Assembly (NCBI RefSeq): GCF_003955715.1
Contig: NZ_CP034463.1
Location: forward strand, 6,572,001-6,636,000
Source: Streptomyces aquilus
GTDB lineage: Bacteria > Actinomycetota > Actinomycetes > Streptomycetales > Streptomycetaceae
DNA: 64,000 nt
Direction of reading: 5' to 3'
In this document: positions 51,243 to 60,711 of the stretch, in pieces
How positions within the stretch are numbered: position 1 is the first letter of the stretch
Layout of the letters: every line of letters starts with the position of its first letter
The notes under the pieces: generated by a model
What the model saw: only the letters and a program-made list of their open reading frames with translations
Told to the model about the DNA's origin: nothing
Databases searched by the model: none
Program-made: the position numbers and the translations under genes

Positions 51243-52671
51243 GGAGTTTCCCGCGCGTCTCTTCGAGTGGGGTCTTCTGCTGGGGCAGGCGCTGGAGCAG
51301 TCGGTCGACGGTGCCGATCGCCTCGACGAGCAGCGCGATCTCCATCTCCTCGTCCATGTCGGTGACATCGAACTCGCGGGACTTCTTGCGCTGGCCCTCT
51401 GACATGAGGATCTTGCGCATGCTCATCAGCAGGCTCCGGGTCTCGGGCTCTTCTGGGAAGGCATCCACCAGATCGAACACGAGCAGCGCCGATATGTTCA
51501 TGTCGAGGTGATGCCGGAGATGGTCTATCTCATTCACCACACGAGTCTGGCCGATCATCGGCCTTTGACTGAGCAGACCCAATTCGACCGTCTGCATCCG
51601 GGTGATCTCGAGCGTCAACATCTCCTTCATCCCGCTGACGTTTCCGGCGGCCATGTTCCGGAGCATCTCCTCCTCGTTCTGCTCGGCCCGGTACTGGGCC
51701 ACCACGCTGCTGACCAGGGCGTGCACCCCGGTGGTGACCACCGTGTCCTGCGGCGCGAGGGCGATGGTCCGCTCGGCGGAGGCCTTTTCCTCGCTGCCGT
51801 CGTACAGAGTCGCCCCGATGGCGAACTCCGGGGCCTTCACCTGTGCCGGATCGATCTCCAGCCGTACCGCGAAGTTGAAGGTGTCCTGCCCTTTCAGCGG
51901 GCGCAGGCCGTAACGCCGGGAGATCTTCCGCAGAGAGTTCAGCTCCTCGCTGACGGTCACTCCGGGCGGCAGGGTCAGCTCGATTCTCGGGCGGTCGAGG
52001 ACCGTGGTGAGGGCGCTGCGGAACTCCTCTTCCAGGATGTTGTCGATGCCGGTCTCGGCGATGTACCAGAACCGGCCACCCGAGGCGGTGGCGATCGCCT
52101 CCAGCAGGTCCTCCTGGAAGTCGCTGCCGATGCCGATGGTGGACGTCGTGATGCCCTCGTCCCGGGCCCGGGACGCGACGGCGGCCAGCGCCGACTTCTT
52201 CGTCTCTCCGGCGTTCGCCTGCCCGTCCGACAGCAGGACCAGCCGGCCGTAGTGGTCTTCTGTCGTATGGCTCTGCAACTCCAGCAGCCCCTGGTACCAG
52301 CCCAGAGAGAGGTTGGTCGAGCCGCCGGGCCGGATGGCCTGGAGCCGGTCCTCGACCTGGTCCCGCGGAGTCTGCGGATTGACCACCACCTGAGCGGCAT
52401 GGTCGAAGACGACGACGGTGAACAGGTCGTCGCCGGTGATCCGCCGGAAGATGTCCACGCAACTGCGTTTGGCGGTCTCGAGTTTGTCCTGCGCGCCCAT
52501 GCTGCCGCTGCGGTCGATGACCAGGCAGAGATTCATGGCGCTGCCGGACCGTTCGGTACTCGTGGCGTAACGGCACCTGACCTCGATCGCCACGTCGAAT
52601 TCGGTCACCTCGTCGTTCCGCGCGGCAGGCCGCTCGGGGAGGACGAGGACTTCGATCGCTCGGTCGTCCAT
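51217..52671 (-). CDS. von Willebrand factor A (MIDAS) domain protein
   Basis: 484 aa. vWA domain near residues 45-215 with MIDAS DRSGSMG (Asp53), a Thr/Ser at GGSTNLS and Asp in LLSDGQANAGE. Followed by a beta domain of about 110 residues and a helical C-terminal region of about 150 residues (VSSVVAQYRAEQNEEEMLRN... ITRMQTVELGLLSQRP). No signal peptide or TM helix, so cytoplasmic. It ends inside the TIR gene start, so both proteins are probably made together. GC is lower than the surrounding genes, suggesting acquisition. Confidence 0.88.
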   Translation of the reverse strand: MDDRAIEVLVLPERPAARNDEVTEFDVAIEVRCRYATSTERSGSAMNLCLVIDRSGSMGAQDKLETAKRSCVDIFRRITGDDLFTVVVFDHAAQVVVNPQTPRDQVEDRLQAIRPGGSTNLSLGWYQGLLELQSHTTEDHYGRLVLLSDGQANAGETKKSALAAVASRARDEGITTSTIGIGSDFQEDLLEAIATASGGRFWYIAETGIDNILEEEFRSALTTVLDRPRIELTLPPGVTVSEELNSLRKISRRYGLRPLKGQDTFNFAVRLEIDPAQVKAPEFAIGATLYDGSEEKASAERTIALAPQDTVVTTGVHALVSSVVAQYRAEQNEEEMLRNMAAGNVSGMKEMLTLEITRMQTVELGLLSQRPMIGQTRVVNEIDHLRHHLDMNISALLVFDLVDAFPEEPETRSLLMSMRKILMSEGQRKKSREFDVTDMDEEMEIALLVEAIGTVDRLLQRLPQQKTPLEETRGKLRERLARIE

Positions 52672-52862
52672 GTGATGTTCCCCCTGCTGTTCCCCCTAGG
52701 TACAACAGCGAAGCACATCGGCCATCCCCGTGACGGTATTCCAAGCGAATCAGCCTCACACTCCGTCATATCCCTTATGGCATCCGGAGGTTGCACGGCC
52801 TCGCCCGCCACAGCGGACACGGCAACCGGCGAGAGTATGGTCGGAACGAGGAGGCCAACACG

Positions 52863-53246
52863 ATGACTGTTCAGCTGAACCACACCATCGTCGCCGCACA
52901 CGACCAGCAGGCGTCGGCCCGGTTCCTCGCCGACATCCTGGGACTGGAAGTGGGCCCGCAGTACGGTCCCTTCATCCCCGTCGAGATACCCAACGGAGTG
53001 ACCCTGGACTTCATGGAGGCGTCCGGGGACATCACGCCGCAGCACTACGCGTTCCTGGTGTCGGAGGACGACTTCGACACGATCTTCGGCCGTATCGAGA
53101 AGCGGGGTCTGACGTACTGGGCGGACCCGTTCCACCGACAGCGGGGCGAGATAAACCACAACGACGGCGGCCGCGGCACGTACTTCGACGACCCGAACGG
53201 CCACAACCTGGAGATCCTGACCAGGCCCTACGGCAGTGGCGGCTGA
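52863..53246 (+). CDS. VOC-family (glyoxalase/dioxygenase-like) protein
   Basis: 127 aa from ATG 52863 (GAGGAGG upstream). Typical VOC pattern: LNHTIVAAHDQQASARFLADILGL, a beta-rich centre, and DDPNGHNLEIL with the C-terminal metal Glu; the early His in LNHT is the first metal ligand. Small one-module size, so works as a dimer. Substrate unknown: glyoxalase, bleomycin-resistance-like or dioxygenase roles all occur in the family. Followed 120 bp later by an NmrA-like gene. Confidence 0.88.
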   Translation: MTVQLNHTIVAAHDQQASARFLADILGLEVGPQYGPFIPVEIPNGVTLDFMEASGDITPQHYAFLVSEDDFDTIFGRIEKRGLTYWADPFHRQRGEINHNDGGRGTYFDDPNGHNLEILTRPYGSGG

Positions 53247-53366
53247 CGTCCGAAGAGCGCCGAGAGCGGATTTCGCAACCGAGTCCGCCCCCGGCTGTCA
53301 CATCGCTCCAGTCCCTCGCGTCATGTCCGCGACGGCAGTTCTTCGGCTCACAAAACTGGAGCAGTC

Positions 53367-54131
53367 ATGACGACGACACCCATCCTGGTCACCGGCGGCA
53401 CGGGCACCCTGGGCAGCCACGCGGTCCCGCTGCTGCGGGCGGCGGGTCGCACGGTGCGGGTCCTCAGCCGCCGTGAGCGCCTGGGCGCGGACGGGATCGA
53501 GTACGTCACCGGCGACCTGATGACGGGCGAGGGCATCGACGCCGCACTGGCCGGTGTCGGCACGGTCCTCCACCTCGCCGGCGGCCCCAAGGGCGACGAC
53601 GAGGCGACCCGCACCCTGGTACGGGCGGCCCGCGCGGCCGGCGTACGGCACCTCGTCTACATCTCGGTCATCGGCGCGGACCGCGTCCCCCTGGCCTGGC
53701 TGCGCACCAAGCTGGACGCGGAGCGGGCGATCGCCGACTCGGGCATCCCCTGGACGACCCTGCGGGCGGCCCAGTTCCACGACCTGACCCTGACGATGAT
53801 CGAGAAGATGACGAAGCTCCCCGTCCTGCCGGTACCGGGCGGCCTGCGCCTCCAGCCGGTCGACTCGGCGGAAGTGGCGGCGAGGCTGGTCGAGTTGACG
53901 CTGGGCGAACCGGCGGGGCTGGTCCCGGACATGGCGGGCCCGGAGGTCCACGACATCGCCGAGCTGGCTCGTCCGTATCGCGAACTGCGGGGCGCGCGTG
54001 GCCGGTTGCGGGTGCCGGTCCGGATCCCGGGGAAGGCCGGGAAGGCGTATCGGGCGGGCGCGAACCTCACGCTGGAAGGGGCGGAGAAGGGCAAGCGGAC
54101 GTGGGAGGAGTTCCTGGCGGAGCGGGTCTGA
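53367..54131 (+). CDS. NmrA-like NAD(P)-binding oxidoreductase
   Basis: 254 aa; GGAG close before ATG 53367. Rossmann start TPILVTGGTGTLGSH (atypical SDR GxxGxxG), VLHLAGGPKGDD and ATRTLVRAARAAGVRHLVYISVIGAD. Lacks the catalytic Tyr-Lys pair of classical SDRs, so may sense NAD(P) state or reduce quinones like QOR2. Follows the VOC gene; no further partners obvious. Confidence 0.87.
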   Translation: MTTTPILVTGGTGTLGSHAVPLLRAAGRTVRVLSRRERLGADGIEYVTGDLMTGEGIDAALAGVGTVLHLAGGPKGDDEATRTLVRAARAAGVRHLVYISVIGADRVPLAWLRTKLDAERAIADSGIPWTTLRAAQFHDLTLTMIEKMTKLPVLPVPGGLRLQPVDSAEVAARLVELTLGEPAGLVPDMAGPEVHDIAELARPYRELRGARGRLRVPVRIPGKAGKAYRAGANLTLEGAEKGKRTWEEFLAERV

Positions 54132-54160
54132 GGGCCCAGTGGCCTCGGGTGCTTCTGCTC

Positions 54161-54190
54161 CAGTAGCTTTCGCGCGGTGCAGTAGCTTTC
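54161..54190. promoter_or_regulatory. Direct repeat CAGTAGCTTTC upstream of gntR
   Basis: Two 11-base copies at 54161-54171 and 54180-54190, 19 bp apart start to start (about two helical turns), 37 bp before the GntR start. Possible autoregulatory operator. Confidence 0.5.
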
Positions 54191-54226
54191 CGACGTCCTG
54201 GAGAACCAGCACCCGGAGAGTCGCAG

Positions 54227-54964
54227 ATGCCCCGACCAGCGCCCTACTTCGCCGTGGCCGACGCGCTGCGGGCGCGGATTCTCGCGGGGGAGTGGGCCGT
54301 CGGCGGGCGGCTTCCGTCGCGTGCGCGACTCGCCGAGGAGTACGGCGTCGGGCGCAACGTGACGCAGCGGGCCGTGGACCGGCTGATCGCCGAGGGGCTG
54401 CTGGAGGGCCGGGCCGGCTCCGGGACGTACCTCCGCACACCCCGCGAACGCCTGCGGATGGTCCGCTCCCGGTACCGTGGGCGTGCCGTGCCGGAGGAGC
54501 GCGGCAGGGCCAACTCCTGGGACGCGCACAGCGAGACGGGCGTCCCCGCGTCCGAGGCGATCGCCGAGCGGCTGGCCATCGCCCCCGGCGACCTCTGCGT
54601 CACCACGCACTACGAGTTCCTCGCCGACGGCCGCCCCGTCCAACTCTCCCAGTCCTGGGAGCCGTTGGCCCTCACGGACGGAACGCCGGTCATGCTGCCC
54701 GAGCGGGGTCCACTGGCCGGCCGGGGCGTGGTGGCGCGGATGCGCTCCATCGGCGTACAGGTCGAGACCGTCGTAGAACTGCCGCGCCCGGCTCGCGCGA
54801 CCCCGGCGCAGGCGCATCTGCTGGGGATCGGGGCCGGGGACCTGGTGCTCCTGATCGAACGGACCCTCTACGACACCACCGGACGCCCGGTGGAGACCGC
54901 CGACATGGTCATCCCGGACGGATGCCGGGAAGTGGTGTACGAGTTCAAGGCCGATGCCCGGTGA
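54227..54964 (+). CDS. GntR-family regulator (HutC subfamily)
   Basis: 245 aa. N-terminal wHTH: YFAVADALRARILAGEWAVGGRLPSRARLAEEYGVGRNVTQRAVDRLIAEGLLEG region. The C-terminal UTRA-like domain spans about 90-240 (EAIAERLAIAPGDLCVTTHYEFLADGRPVQLSQSWEP). The stop overlaps the MFS start (54961-54964), so it regulates and is coupled to the exporter. HutC-type effectors are small polar molecules. The direct repeats upstream are a likely binding site. Confidence 0.9.
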   Translation: MPRPAPYFAVADALRARILAGEWAVGGRLPSRARLAEEYGVGRNVTQRAVDRLIAEGLLEGRAGSGTYLRTPRERLRMVRSRYRGRAVPEERGRANSWDAHSETGVPASEAIAERLAIAPGDLCVTTHYEFLADGRPVQLSQSWEPLALTDGTPVMLPERGPLAGRGVVARMRSIGVQVETVVELPRPARATPAQAHLLGIGAGDLVLLIERTLYDTTGRPVETADMVIPDGCREVVYEFKADAR

Positions 54965-56220
54965 GTCGGGTGACCGCACCGTCCACCCCGGCTGCCTCCG
55001 GGCTGCTCCGTGATCCGGGCTTCCGGCGTCTGTTCGCCGCCACCGCCCTGGGGCAGCTCGGCGATCGCGTCCTCTTCCTGGCGCTGCCGCTGGTCGCGAT
55101 CGTGGCGTTGCGGGCGGACGAGTTCCAGGTCGGACTGCTGACCGCCATGACCACGGCGGGCTCACTCCTGGTGGGGCTGCCCGCGGGAGCGTGGGTGGAC
55201 CGGATGCGGAAACGGCCGGTGGTGATCGGCACCGATCTGGCCAGGGCGCTGGCCCTGTCGACGATCCCGGTGGCGTGGTGGGCGGGCGTGCTGACCGTCT
55301 GGTGGCTCTACGCGGTGGCCCTCGTGCACGGGGTGCTGACGGTCTTCTTCGATGTCGCGTACGTCAGTTGGCTGCCGCGGCTGGTGGGGCGCGAACGGCT
55401 CGTCGAGGGGAACTCGCGGCTCTCCGCGATCCGTTCGGTGACCAGCATCGGCGGTCCGGCGCTGGCGGGACCGCTCATCGGCGCGGTGGGCGCGCCCGCG
55501 ACGCTGGTGGTGAGTGCGGCGGGCATGGCCGTGTCGGGGCTGCTGGCGACGGGCATCCGGACCCGCGAACCGAGGCCGGTGCCTCGTGAACACCCGCGGC
55601 TGGGACGGGAGATCAGGGAGGGCGTGAGATTCGTCCTGGACCATCCCGCCCTGCGCGCGACCGTCCTCGGGGACGCCGTCTTCAACCTCTCCCTGGTCAT
55701 GTACCAGACCATGCTGATGGTCCACCTCGCACGGGAGGTGGGCCTCGCCTCCTTCGGCGTCGGCCTGGTCCTGTCCGGGATGGGGTGCGGTGCGCTGCTG
55801 GGCGCGCTGTCGGCCGGGAGGGTCGCGGCGCGCGTGGGGCAGGGACGGGTCATCTGGCTGGCACCCCTGGTGACCTGCCCCCTGACGGCCCTGATGCCGA
55901 TGGCGAGACCGGGGTGGAGCGTGTACGTGGCGGCGTTGGGTCTCGCGGCGCTCTCCCTGGGCGGGGTCGTCCGTGTCGTGGCGCAGTCGAGCCTCCAACA
56001 GGCGCTGACTCCGGACCACTTGCTGGGCCGGATGAGCGCGACGGCCCGCTTCGTGTCCTGGGGCGGCATTCCGCTGGGCGGGCTGCTGGGAGGGGCGACG
56101 GGCTCGGCCGTCGGTCCGGCGGCCACGCTGTGGATCGGCGCGACGGGGATGACGCTGAGCGCGCTTCCCGCCTGCCTGTGGTCACTCCGGGGTGGGAAAG
56201 GGGCGCTCGGGCGGCAGTAG
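54961..56220 (+). CDS. MFS transporter (MFS_3, EntS-like)
   Basis: 419 aa from GTG 54961, overlapping the gntR stop by 4 bp. About 12 TM helices in two halves; N-half has GDRVLFLALPLVAIV and a loop VDRMRKRPVVIGTDLARAL (MFS motif A-type). Family suits drug or siderophore efflux in the EntS/macrolide-efflux group. The coupled GntR regulator supports ligand-induced export. The C-terminal codons overlap the convergent DUF4291 gene by 39 bp. Confidence 0.9.
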   Translation: MSRVTAPSTPAASGLLRDPGFRRLFAATALGQLGDRVLFLALPLVAIVALRADEFQVGLLTAMTTAGSLLVGLPAGAWVDRMRKRPVVIGTDLARALALSTIPVAWWAGVLTVWWLYAVALVHGVLTVFFDVAYVSWLPRLVGRERLVEGNSRLSAIRSVTSIGGPALAGPLIGAVGAPATLVVSAAGMAVSGLLATGIRTREPRPVPREHPRLGREIREGVRFVLDHPALRATVLGDAVFNLSLVMYQTMLMVHLAREVGLASFGVGLVLSGMGCGALLGALSAGRVAARVGQGRVIWLAPLVTCPLTALMPMARPGWSVYVAALGLAALSLGGVVRVVAQSSLQQALTPDHLLGRMSATARFVSWGGIPLGGLLGGATGSAVGPAATLWIGATGMTLSALPACLWSLRGGKGALGRQ

Positions 56221-56751
56221 CCGCGCCGCCGACTCCAGCTCGCCGTTGCTGACCAGTGCGTGGATCTCATGGGCGAGCGGTGTCACGTCACGGATGGCCA
56301 CCGTCCACTCGTCGGCGTAGCGGCGGGCGGCCTCGCCGGAAAGGCCGAGCTGCAAGGATCGGTACGGCAGTGGCCGCAGCCGTAGATCCCGCTCGGGGTC
56401 CCACTGGACGCGGGCCGGGGAGCGCTTCAACTGCCGTTGCCAGGTGGCCCGGTCGGGGTGAACCTCGCGGACGTAGCTCGACAGGCACGAGTTCCGTAGC
56501 GCCCACTCGAAGCCGTCGCGGGTGACCTCCACGGCCAGGACGGTCTCCTGGCCTTCCTTGGTGCCCCATCCGCAGCGGTACATCATCCACAGGAAGCTGG
56601 GCTTGATCCAGGTCATACGGTCACGCTTCCAGGCCGCGGGGAAACGCCCGTCGCGGGCGGCGGGGAGGCCGATCGCGGGGGAGTAGGCCTGGTAGACGGT
56701 GACGGTGGAGGGCGTGTGGACGGCGCGGATCTGATGCTGGGGGACTTCCAT
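56182..56751 (-). CDS. DUF4291 protein
   Basis: 189 aa from ATG 56751. Characteristic family sequence: YQAYSPAIGLPAARDGRFP, RMTWIKPSFLWMMYRCGWGTKEGQE, then VQWDPERDLRLRPLPYRSLQLGLSG. DUF4291 members may be distantly related to RNA-modifying or ADP-ribosylating folds but no activity is established. No ribosome site of note. Overlaps MFS end and is followed by 56811 in the same direction. Confidence 0.87.
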   Translation of the reverse strand: MEVPQHQIRAVHTPSTVTVYQAYSPAIGLPAARDGRFPAAWKRDRMTWIKPSFLWMMYRCGWGTKEGQETVLAVEVTRDGFEWALRNSCLSSYVREVHPDRATWQRQLKRSPARVQWDPERDLRLRPLPYRSLQLGLSGEAARRYADEWTVAIRDVTPLAHEIHALVSNGELESAARLLPPERPFPTPE

Positions 56752-56810
56752 GCGGTACAGCGTGCGGGTGACGGACGAGGGGTGACGAATGATTTTCCGC
56801 GTCGATGCCG

Positions 56811-57431
56811 TCAGATGGGGCGGGTCCAGAGGGTGAGGTCGCTGCTGGTGGCGACGGCGAGGGTGCGGCCGGAAGGGGAGAAGCCGACGGCCCGCAGCTC
56901 GCTGTAGTACGAGTGGAAGATGTGCCACCACCCCTCGCCGTGGGGCTCACGGTGCGGCATGCCACTACCGTGGGTGAGCAGGACCCGATCATGCGGCCAG
57001 GCGGGCTGGACGACCTCAAGTCCCCACCCGCCGACGGCCGTCATGTGCAGCCCCCCGCCGAAGAGCCCGGCGATGCGCACCCTGGCACCGGCGACCGGCC
57101 CGAGCCCCGGGCAGGTCAGGTCGTCGGTCCCGTCCGGGGTGCAGTCCTCGTCGCCGGGATCCCGGTCCCGGGCGATCTTCTCCCCGCTGACGGCGTCGAA
57201 GAGCCCGTGCCCGTCCTGCGAGACGACCATGACCAGGTCGTTCCCACTCTCGGGATGCGTCGCGAACCCGATCCCGAGCAGCCCGCCGACCGGTGCGCAG
57301 GAGGCGTGACGCGGGGAGAAGACGGGCTGCCAGGGGGCGGGCGCGGGCAGCACGGGGGCGGCGAGAAACCGGTCGCGGAGGGCTTGTTGATACGGGGTGA
57401 GCTGGTGCTGGTCCACACCGCCATGATCCAT
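56811..57431 (-). CDS. Hypothetical protein with WD40-like ending
   Basis: 206 aa from ATG 57431 (GTG at 57416 possible). Begins DHGGVDQHQLTPYQQALRDRF. The remainder has beta-propeller-like phrases (VMVVSQDGHGLFDAVSGEKIARD and AVGFSPSGRTLAVATSSDLTLW at the end), so it may hold part of a WD40-like propeller or a two-blade fragment. No membrane segment. 59 bp upstream of the DUF4291 gene in the same direction. Function unknown. Confidence 0.65.
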   Translation of the reverse strand: MDHGGVDQHQLTPYQQALRDRFLAAPVLPAPAPWQPVFSPRHASCAPVGGLLGIGFATHPESGNDLVMVVSQDGHGLFDAVSGEKIARDRDPGDEDCTPDGTDDLTCPGLGPVAGARVRIAGLFGGGLHMTAVGGWGLEVVQPAWPHDRVLLTHGSGMPHREPHGEGWWHIFHSYYSELRAVGFSPSGRTLAVATSSDLTLWTRPI

Positions 57432-57536
57432 GAACCGACGACCCCGAGGGCGGGGTGGGTGGCGTCGTAGATCGAGGAGGGGATTCACCGGACCAGCGAA
57501 CAGCCGGGCGAGCACCTCGACGTCGGTTACCTGGAC

Positions 57537-58205
57537 TCACCGACCGGCCTCGACCACCCCTACGGGACACGACACCCCGGTCCCGCCGATGCCGCAGTAT
57601 CCCGCCGGGTTCTTGTCGAGGTACTGCTGGTGATACGCCTCCGCCGCGTAGAACGGGCGGCCTTCCGTCGGGAGGATTTCCGTGGTGATCGTGCGGTGGT
57701 GGCCCGAGGCTGTCAGGGCCTTCTGGTAGGTGTCGCGGGAGGACAGTGCCGTTTCGGCCTGGGCGGGGGTGTGGGTGTGGATCGCCGAGCGGTACTGGGT
57801 GCCCACGTCGTTGCCCTGGCGGAAGCCCTGGGTGGGGTCGTGGGATTCCCAGAAGGTCCTCAGGAGACGGTCGTAGGGCAGGACGGCGGGGTCGAAGACC
57901 ACGCGGACCACCTCCGTGTGGCCGGTGAGGCCCGAACACACCTCCTCGTAGGTGGGGTTCTCGGTGTGGCCGCCCTGGTAGCCGACCAGGGTCGTGTACA
58001 CACCGGCCGGGAGCTGCCAGAACTTGCGCTCGGCTCCCCAGAAGCAGCCCAGGCCGAAGTCGGCGATCTCCAGGCCCTCGGGGTAGGGGCCCAGGAGCGG
58101 GGTGCCGAGCACGGTGTGGTGGTCGGGGAGACGGTACAGCGGCTCGGGGCGGCCCTTCAGCGCCTGTTCGGCGGTGGGCAGGACGGGCGTACGGCCGAAC
58201 AGCAT
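57537..58205 (-). CDS. msrA: Peptide methionine-(S)-S-oxide reductase
   Basis: 222 aa from ATG 58205 (AAGGAG TCAGCC). Signature [11 protein letters not shown] with catalytic Cys54, followed by [24 protein letters not shown] and YRSAIH. C-terminal [12 protein letters not shown] holds resolving Cys. Repairs oxidised methionine in proteins using thioredoxin. Monocistronic-looking; downstream a hypothetical gene in the same direction 105 bp away. Confidence 0.96.
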   Translation of the reverse strand: MLFGRTPVLPTAEQALKGRPEPLYRLPDHHTVLGTPLLGPYPEGLEIADFGLGCFWGAERKFWQLPAGVYTTLVGYQGGHTENPTYEEVCSGLTGHTEVVRVVFDPAVLPYDRLLRTFWESHDPTQGFRQGNDVGTQYRSAIHTHTPAQAETALSSRDTYQKALTASGHHRTITTEILPTEGRPFYAAEAYHQQYLDKNPAGYCGIGGTGVSCPVGVVEAGR

Positions 58206-58279
58206 GGCTGACTCCTTCGTCGGGGAGGGCGGCACGGCCGTCAACACCGGCCCGCCCCACGGCATTCCGGTACCCGGTC

Positions 58280-59398
58280 TCAGTGCGGCAGCGTCGCCGG
58301 GCTGCCGCCGTTCGCCTCGTAACCCGCCACCGCCAGCGCCCGGTAGACCGCGAACTCCGCCGCCGGGTCGGGGGACAGGGTCCACGGCAGGGCGCCCACA
58401 TGGCCGTCGATGTGGAGGAGCTGGTTCATGGCCTCCGCCCAACGCTCGCCGCGGACCAGGAAGAACACCAGCATGTGCCGGACGTGCGCCAGCATCGGGT
58501 CGTCCGCGCGGGCCGAGTGGACGGCGTGCAGGGCGCCGTGTATCGCCTTCGTCACGACCTCGCTCTGATAGAAGCCGGCGACCAGGTTGACCTCGGGCAG
58601 GTGCTCGAAGACCGCGAACAGCGGCATCGCCGAGAGGAGGGAGCCCTGGGGCGCGCGGGCCGCGGCCGCCTCCGCGAAGGACATCGCCTGCTCGCGCGAA
58701 CCGTGCCACTTCTCGCACCAGTAGTGCAGCGCCGCCAGATGCGCACCCATGTGCGCCGGCGCGCGGTCCAGGATCTTCAGCCAGAGCTGCTCGAACTCCT
58801 CGCGGGAGTACGCGAGTCCGCGCGCGACCGACAGCTCGACGATGTACGGGATCGGGTCACCCGGAGCCAGCAGCGCCGCCTCGCCGCACGCCGCCTTCGC
58901 CTCCTCCATGATGATCCGGAAGTCGTCCGTGCCCGGCGTCGCCGTCCGCCACGCCTGCTGCACCAGGAACTCCGCGTGCACCGCCGCGCCGCCCGCGTCC
59001 TTCGGCGCCTCGGCCCGCCACACCCGCAGCCACTGCCCGCCCGGCGTCTCGCTCACCCCGCCCGGCCGCCGCGCCAGCTCCAGGGAGGCCGCCCCCGCGA
59101 AGGCCTGCACCCGCTGCCAGCGCAGCTCGCCCGCCGCCTCGGTGCCGGCGAGGAGCTGGGAGGCCGCGCGGTAGTCCTGGGTGCGCTGCACCAGGTCCAG
59201 GACGTCCAGCAGGTCCTGGTCGGGGCCGGGCATCCGGACGTCCAGCTCCTCCTGCCGTACGAAACCGTAGTCCGCCGGGTCCGCGGCGTCGGGGTGGCCC
59301 GGCGGGACCTGCTCGATCATGCCCCGTCGACGCCTCAGGACGGGCAGCACCACGAAGCCCAGCATGACCACGGCCATCAGGACCCAGAGAATCTCCAT
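58280..59398 (-). CDS. Membrane-anchored helical hypothetical protein
   Basis: 372 aa from ATG 59398. One TM helix at residues 2-22 ([21 protein letters not shown]), basic RRRRG, then a soluble alpha-helical domain with repeat-like phrases ([22 protein letters not shown] and [28 protein letters not shown]), possibly a TPR-like solenoid. Ends [10 protein letters not shown]. Shares the direction of msrA and diverges from the cystathionine gamma-synthase gene. Not recognised. Confidence 0.75.
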   Translation of the reverse strand: MEILWVLMAVVMLGFVVLPVLRRRRGMIEQVPPGHPDAADPADYGFVRQEELDVRMPGPDQDLLDVLDLVQRTQDYRAASQLLAGTEAAGELRWQRVQAFAGAASLELARRPGGVSETPGGQWLRVWRAEAPKDAGGAAVHAEFLVQQAWRTATPGTDDFRIIMEEAKAACGEAALLAPGDPIPYIVELSVARGLAYSREEFEQLWLKILDRAPAHMGAHLAALHYWCEKWHGSREQAMSFAEAAAARAPQGSLLSAMPLFAVFEHLPEVNLVAGFYQSEVVTKAIHGALHAVHSARADDPMLAHVRHMLVFFLVRGERWAEAMNQLLHIDGHVGALPWTLSPDPAAEFAVYRALAVAGYEANGGSPATLPH

Positions 59399-59541
59399 GC
59401 CACAAGCGTTCCAGACGCCGCCGACAATTGGCCAACCAGGCCCCCGGCCTGTGGACAACCCGCCCTCGATCCTTCCCCAGCGGACGGCATGTACATCTCA
59501 TCGCCGACATCGGTCCGGAATGCGGACTACGCTCGGGGCCC

Positions 59542-60699
59542 ATGAGCGACAGGCACATCAGTCAGCACTTCGAGACCCTCGCGATCCACGCGGGCAACAC
59601 CGCCGATCCCCTGACCGGCGCGGTCGTCCCGCCGATCTACCAGGTCTCCACCTACAAGCAGGACGGCGTCGGCGGGCTCCGCGGCGGCTACGAGTACAGC
59701 CGCAGCGCCAACCCCACCCGCACCGCCCTGGAGGAGAACCTCGCCGCCCTCGAGGGCGGCCGCCGGGGTCTCGCGTTCGCGTCCGGACTGGCGGCCGAGG
59801 ACTGCCTGTTGCGTACGCTGCTCAGCCCCGGCGATCACGTGGTCATCCCGAACGACGCGTACGGCGGCACGTTCCGCCTCTTCGCCAAGGTCGTCGCCCG
59901 CTGGGGCGTGGAGTGGTCGGTCGCCGACACCAGCGACCCCGCCGCCGTGCGGGCCGCCATCACCCCGAAGACCAAGGCCGTGTGGGTGGAGACCCCCTCC
60001 AACCCGCTGCTCGGCATCACCGACATCGCCGCCGTCGCCCAGGTCGCCCGGGACGCGGGCGCCAAGCTCGTCGTCGACAACACCTTCGCCACGCCGTACC
60101 TCCAGCAGCCGCTGGCGCTCGGCGCCGACGTCGTCGTGCACTCCCTGACCAAGTACATGGGCGGCCACTCCGACGTCGTCGGCGGTGCGCTCGTCACCGG
60201 TGACGAGGCACTCGGCGAGGAACTGGCGTACCACCAGAACGCGATGGGCGCGGTCGCCGGGCCCTTCGACTCCTGGCTGGTGCTGCGCGGCACCAAGACG
60301 CTGTCCGTCCGCATGGACCGGCACAGCGAGAACGCCACCAAGGTCGCCGACATGCTGACCCGGCACGCGCGCGTGACGAAGGTCCTCTACCCGGGCCTGG
60401 AGGACCACCCCGGGCACGAGGTCGCCGCCAAGCAGATGCGCGCGTTCGGCGGCATGGTGTCGTTCCGGGTCGAGGGCGGCGAGGAGGCGGCCGTCGAGGT
60501 CTGCAACCGCGCCAAGGTCTTCACGCTGGGCGAGTCCCTGGGCGGTGTCGAGTCCCTGATCGAGCACCCCGGCCGCATGACGCACGCGTCCGTGGCGGGC
60601 AGCGCCCTGGAGGTGCCGGCCGACCTGGTGCGCCTGTCCGTGGGCATCGAGAACGTCGACGACCTGCTGGAAGACCTCCAGCAGGCGCTGGGCCGCTAG
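59542..60699 (+). CDS. metB: Cystathionine gamma-synthase (PLP trans-sulfuration enzyme)
   Basis: 385 aa. Starts FETLAIHAGN, GYEYSRSANPTR, and PLP site VVHSLTKYMGGHSD with Schiff-base Lys204; FGGMVSF and LGGVESLIEHP are diagnostic of the Cys/Met metabolism family. It condenses O-acyl-homoserine with cysteine to cystathionine; gamma-lyase activity is also possible since the family switches function easily. The gene is single. Confidence 0.9.
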   Translation: MSDRHISQHFETLAIHAGNTADPLTGAVVPPIYQVSTYKQDGVGGLRGGYEYSRSANPTRTALEENLAALEGGRRGLAFASGLAAEDCLLRTLLSPGDHVVIPNDAYGGTFRLFAKVVARWGVEWSVADTSDPAAVRAAITPKTKAVWVETPSNPLLGITDIAAVAQVARDAGAKLVVDNTFATPYLQQPLALGADVVVHSLTKYMGGHSDVVGGALVTGDEALGEELAYHQNAMGAVAGPFDSWLVLRGTKTLSVRMDRHSENATKVADMLTRHARVTKVLYPGLEDHPGHEVAAKQMRAFGGMVSFRVEGGEEAAVEVCNRAKVFTLGESLGGVESLIEHPGRMTHASVAGSALEVPADLVRLSVGIENVDDLLEDLQQALGR

Positions 60700-60711
60700 G
60701 GCCCGTCCGGC

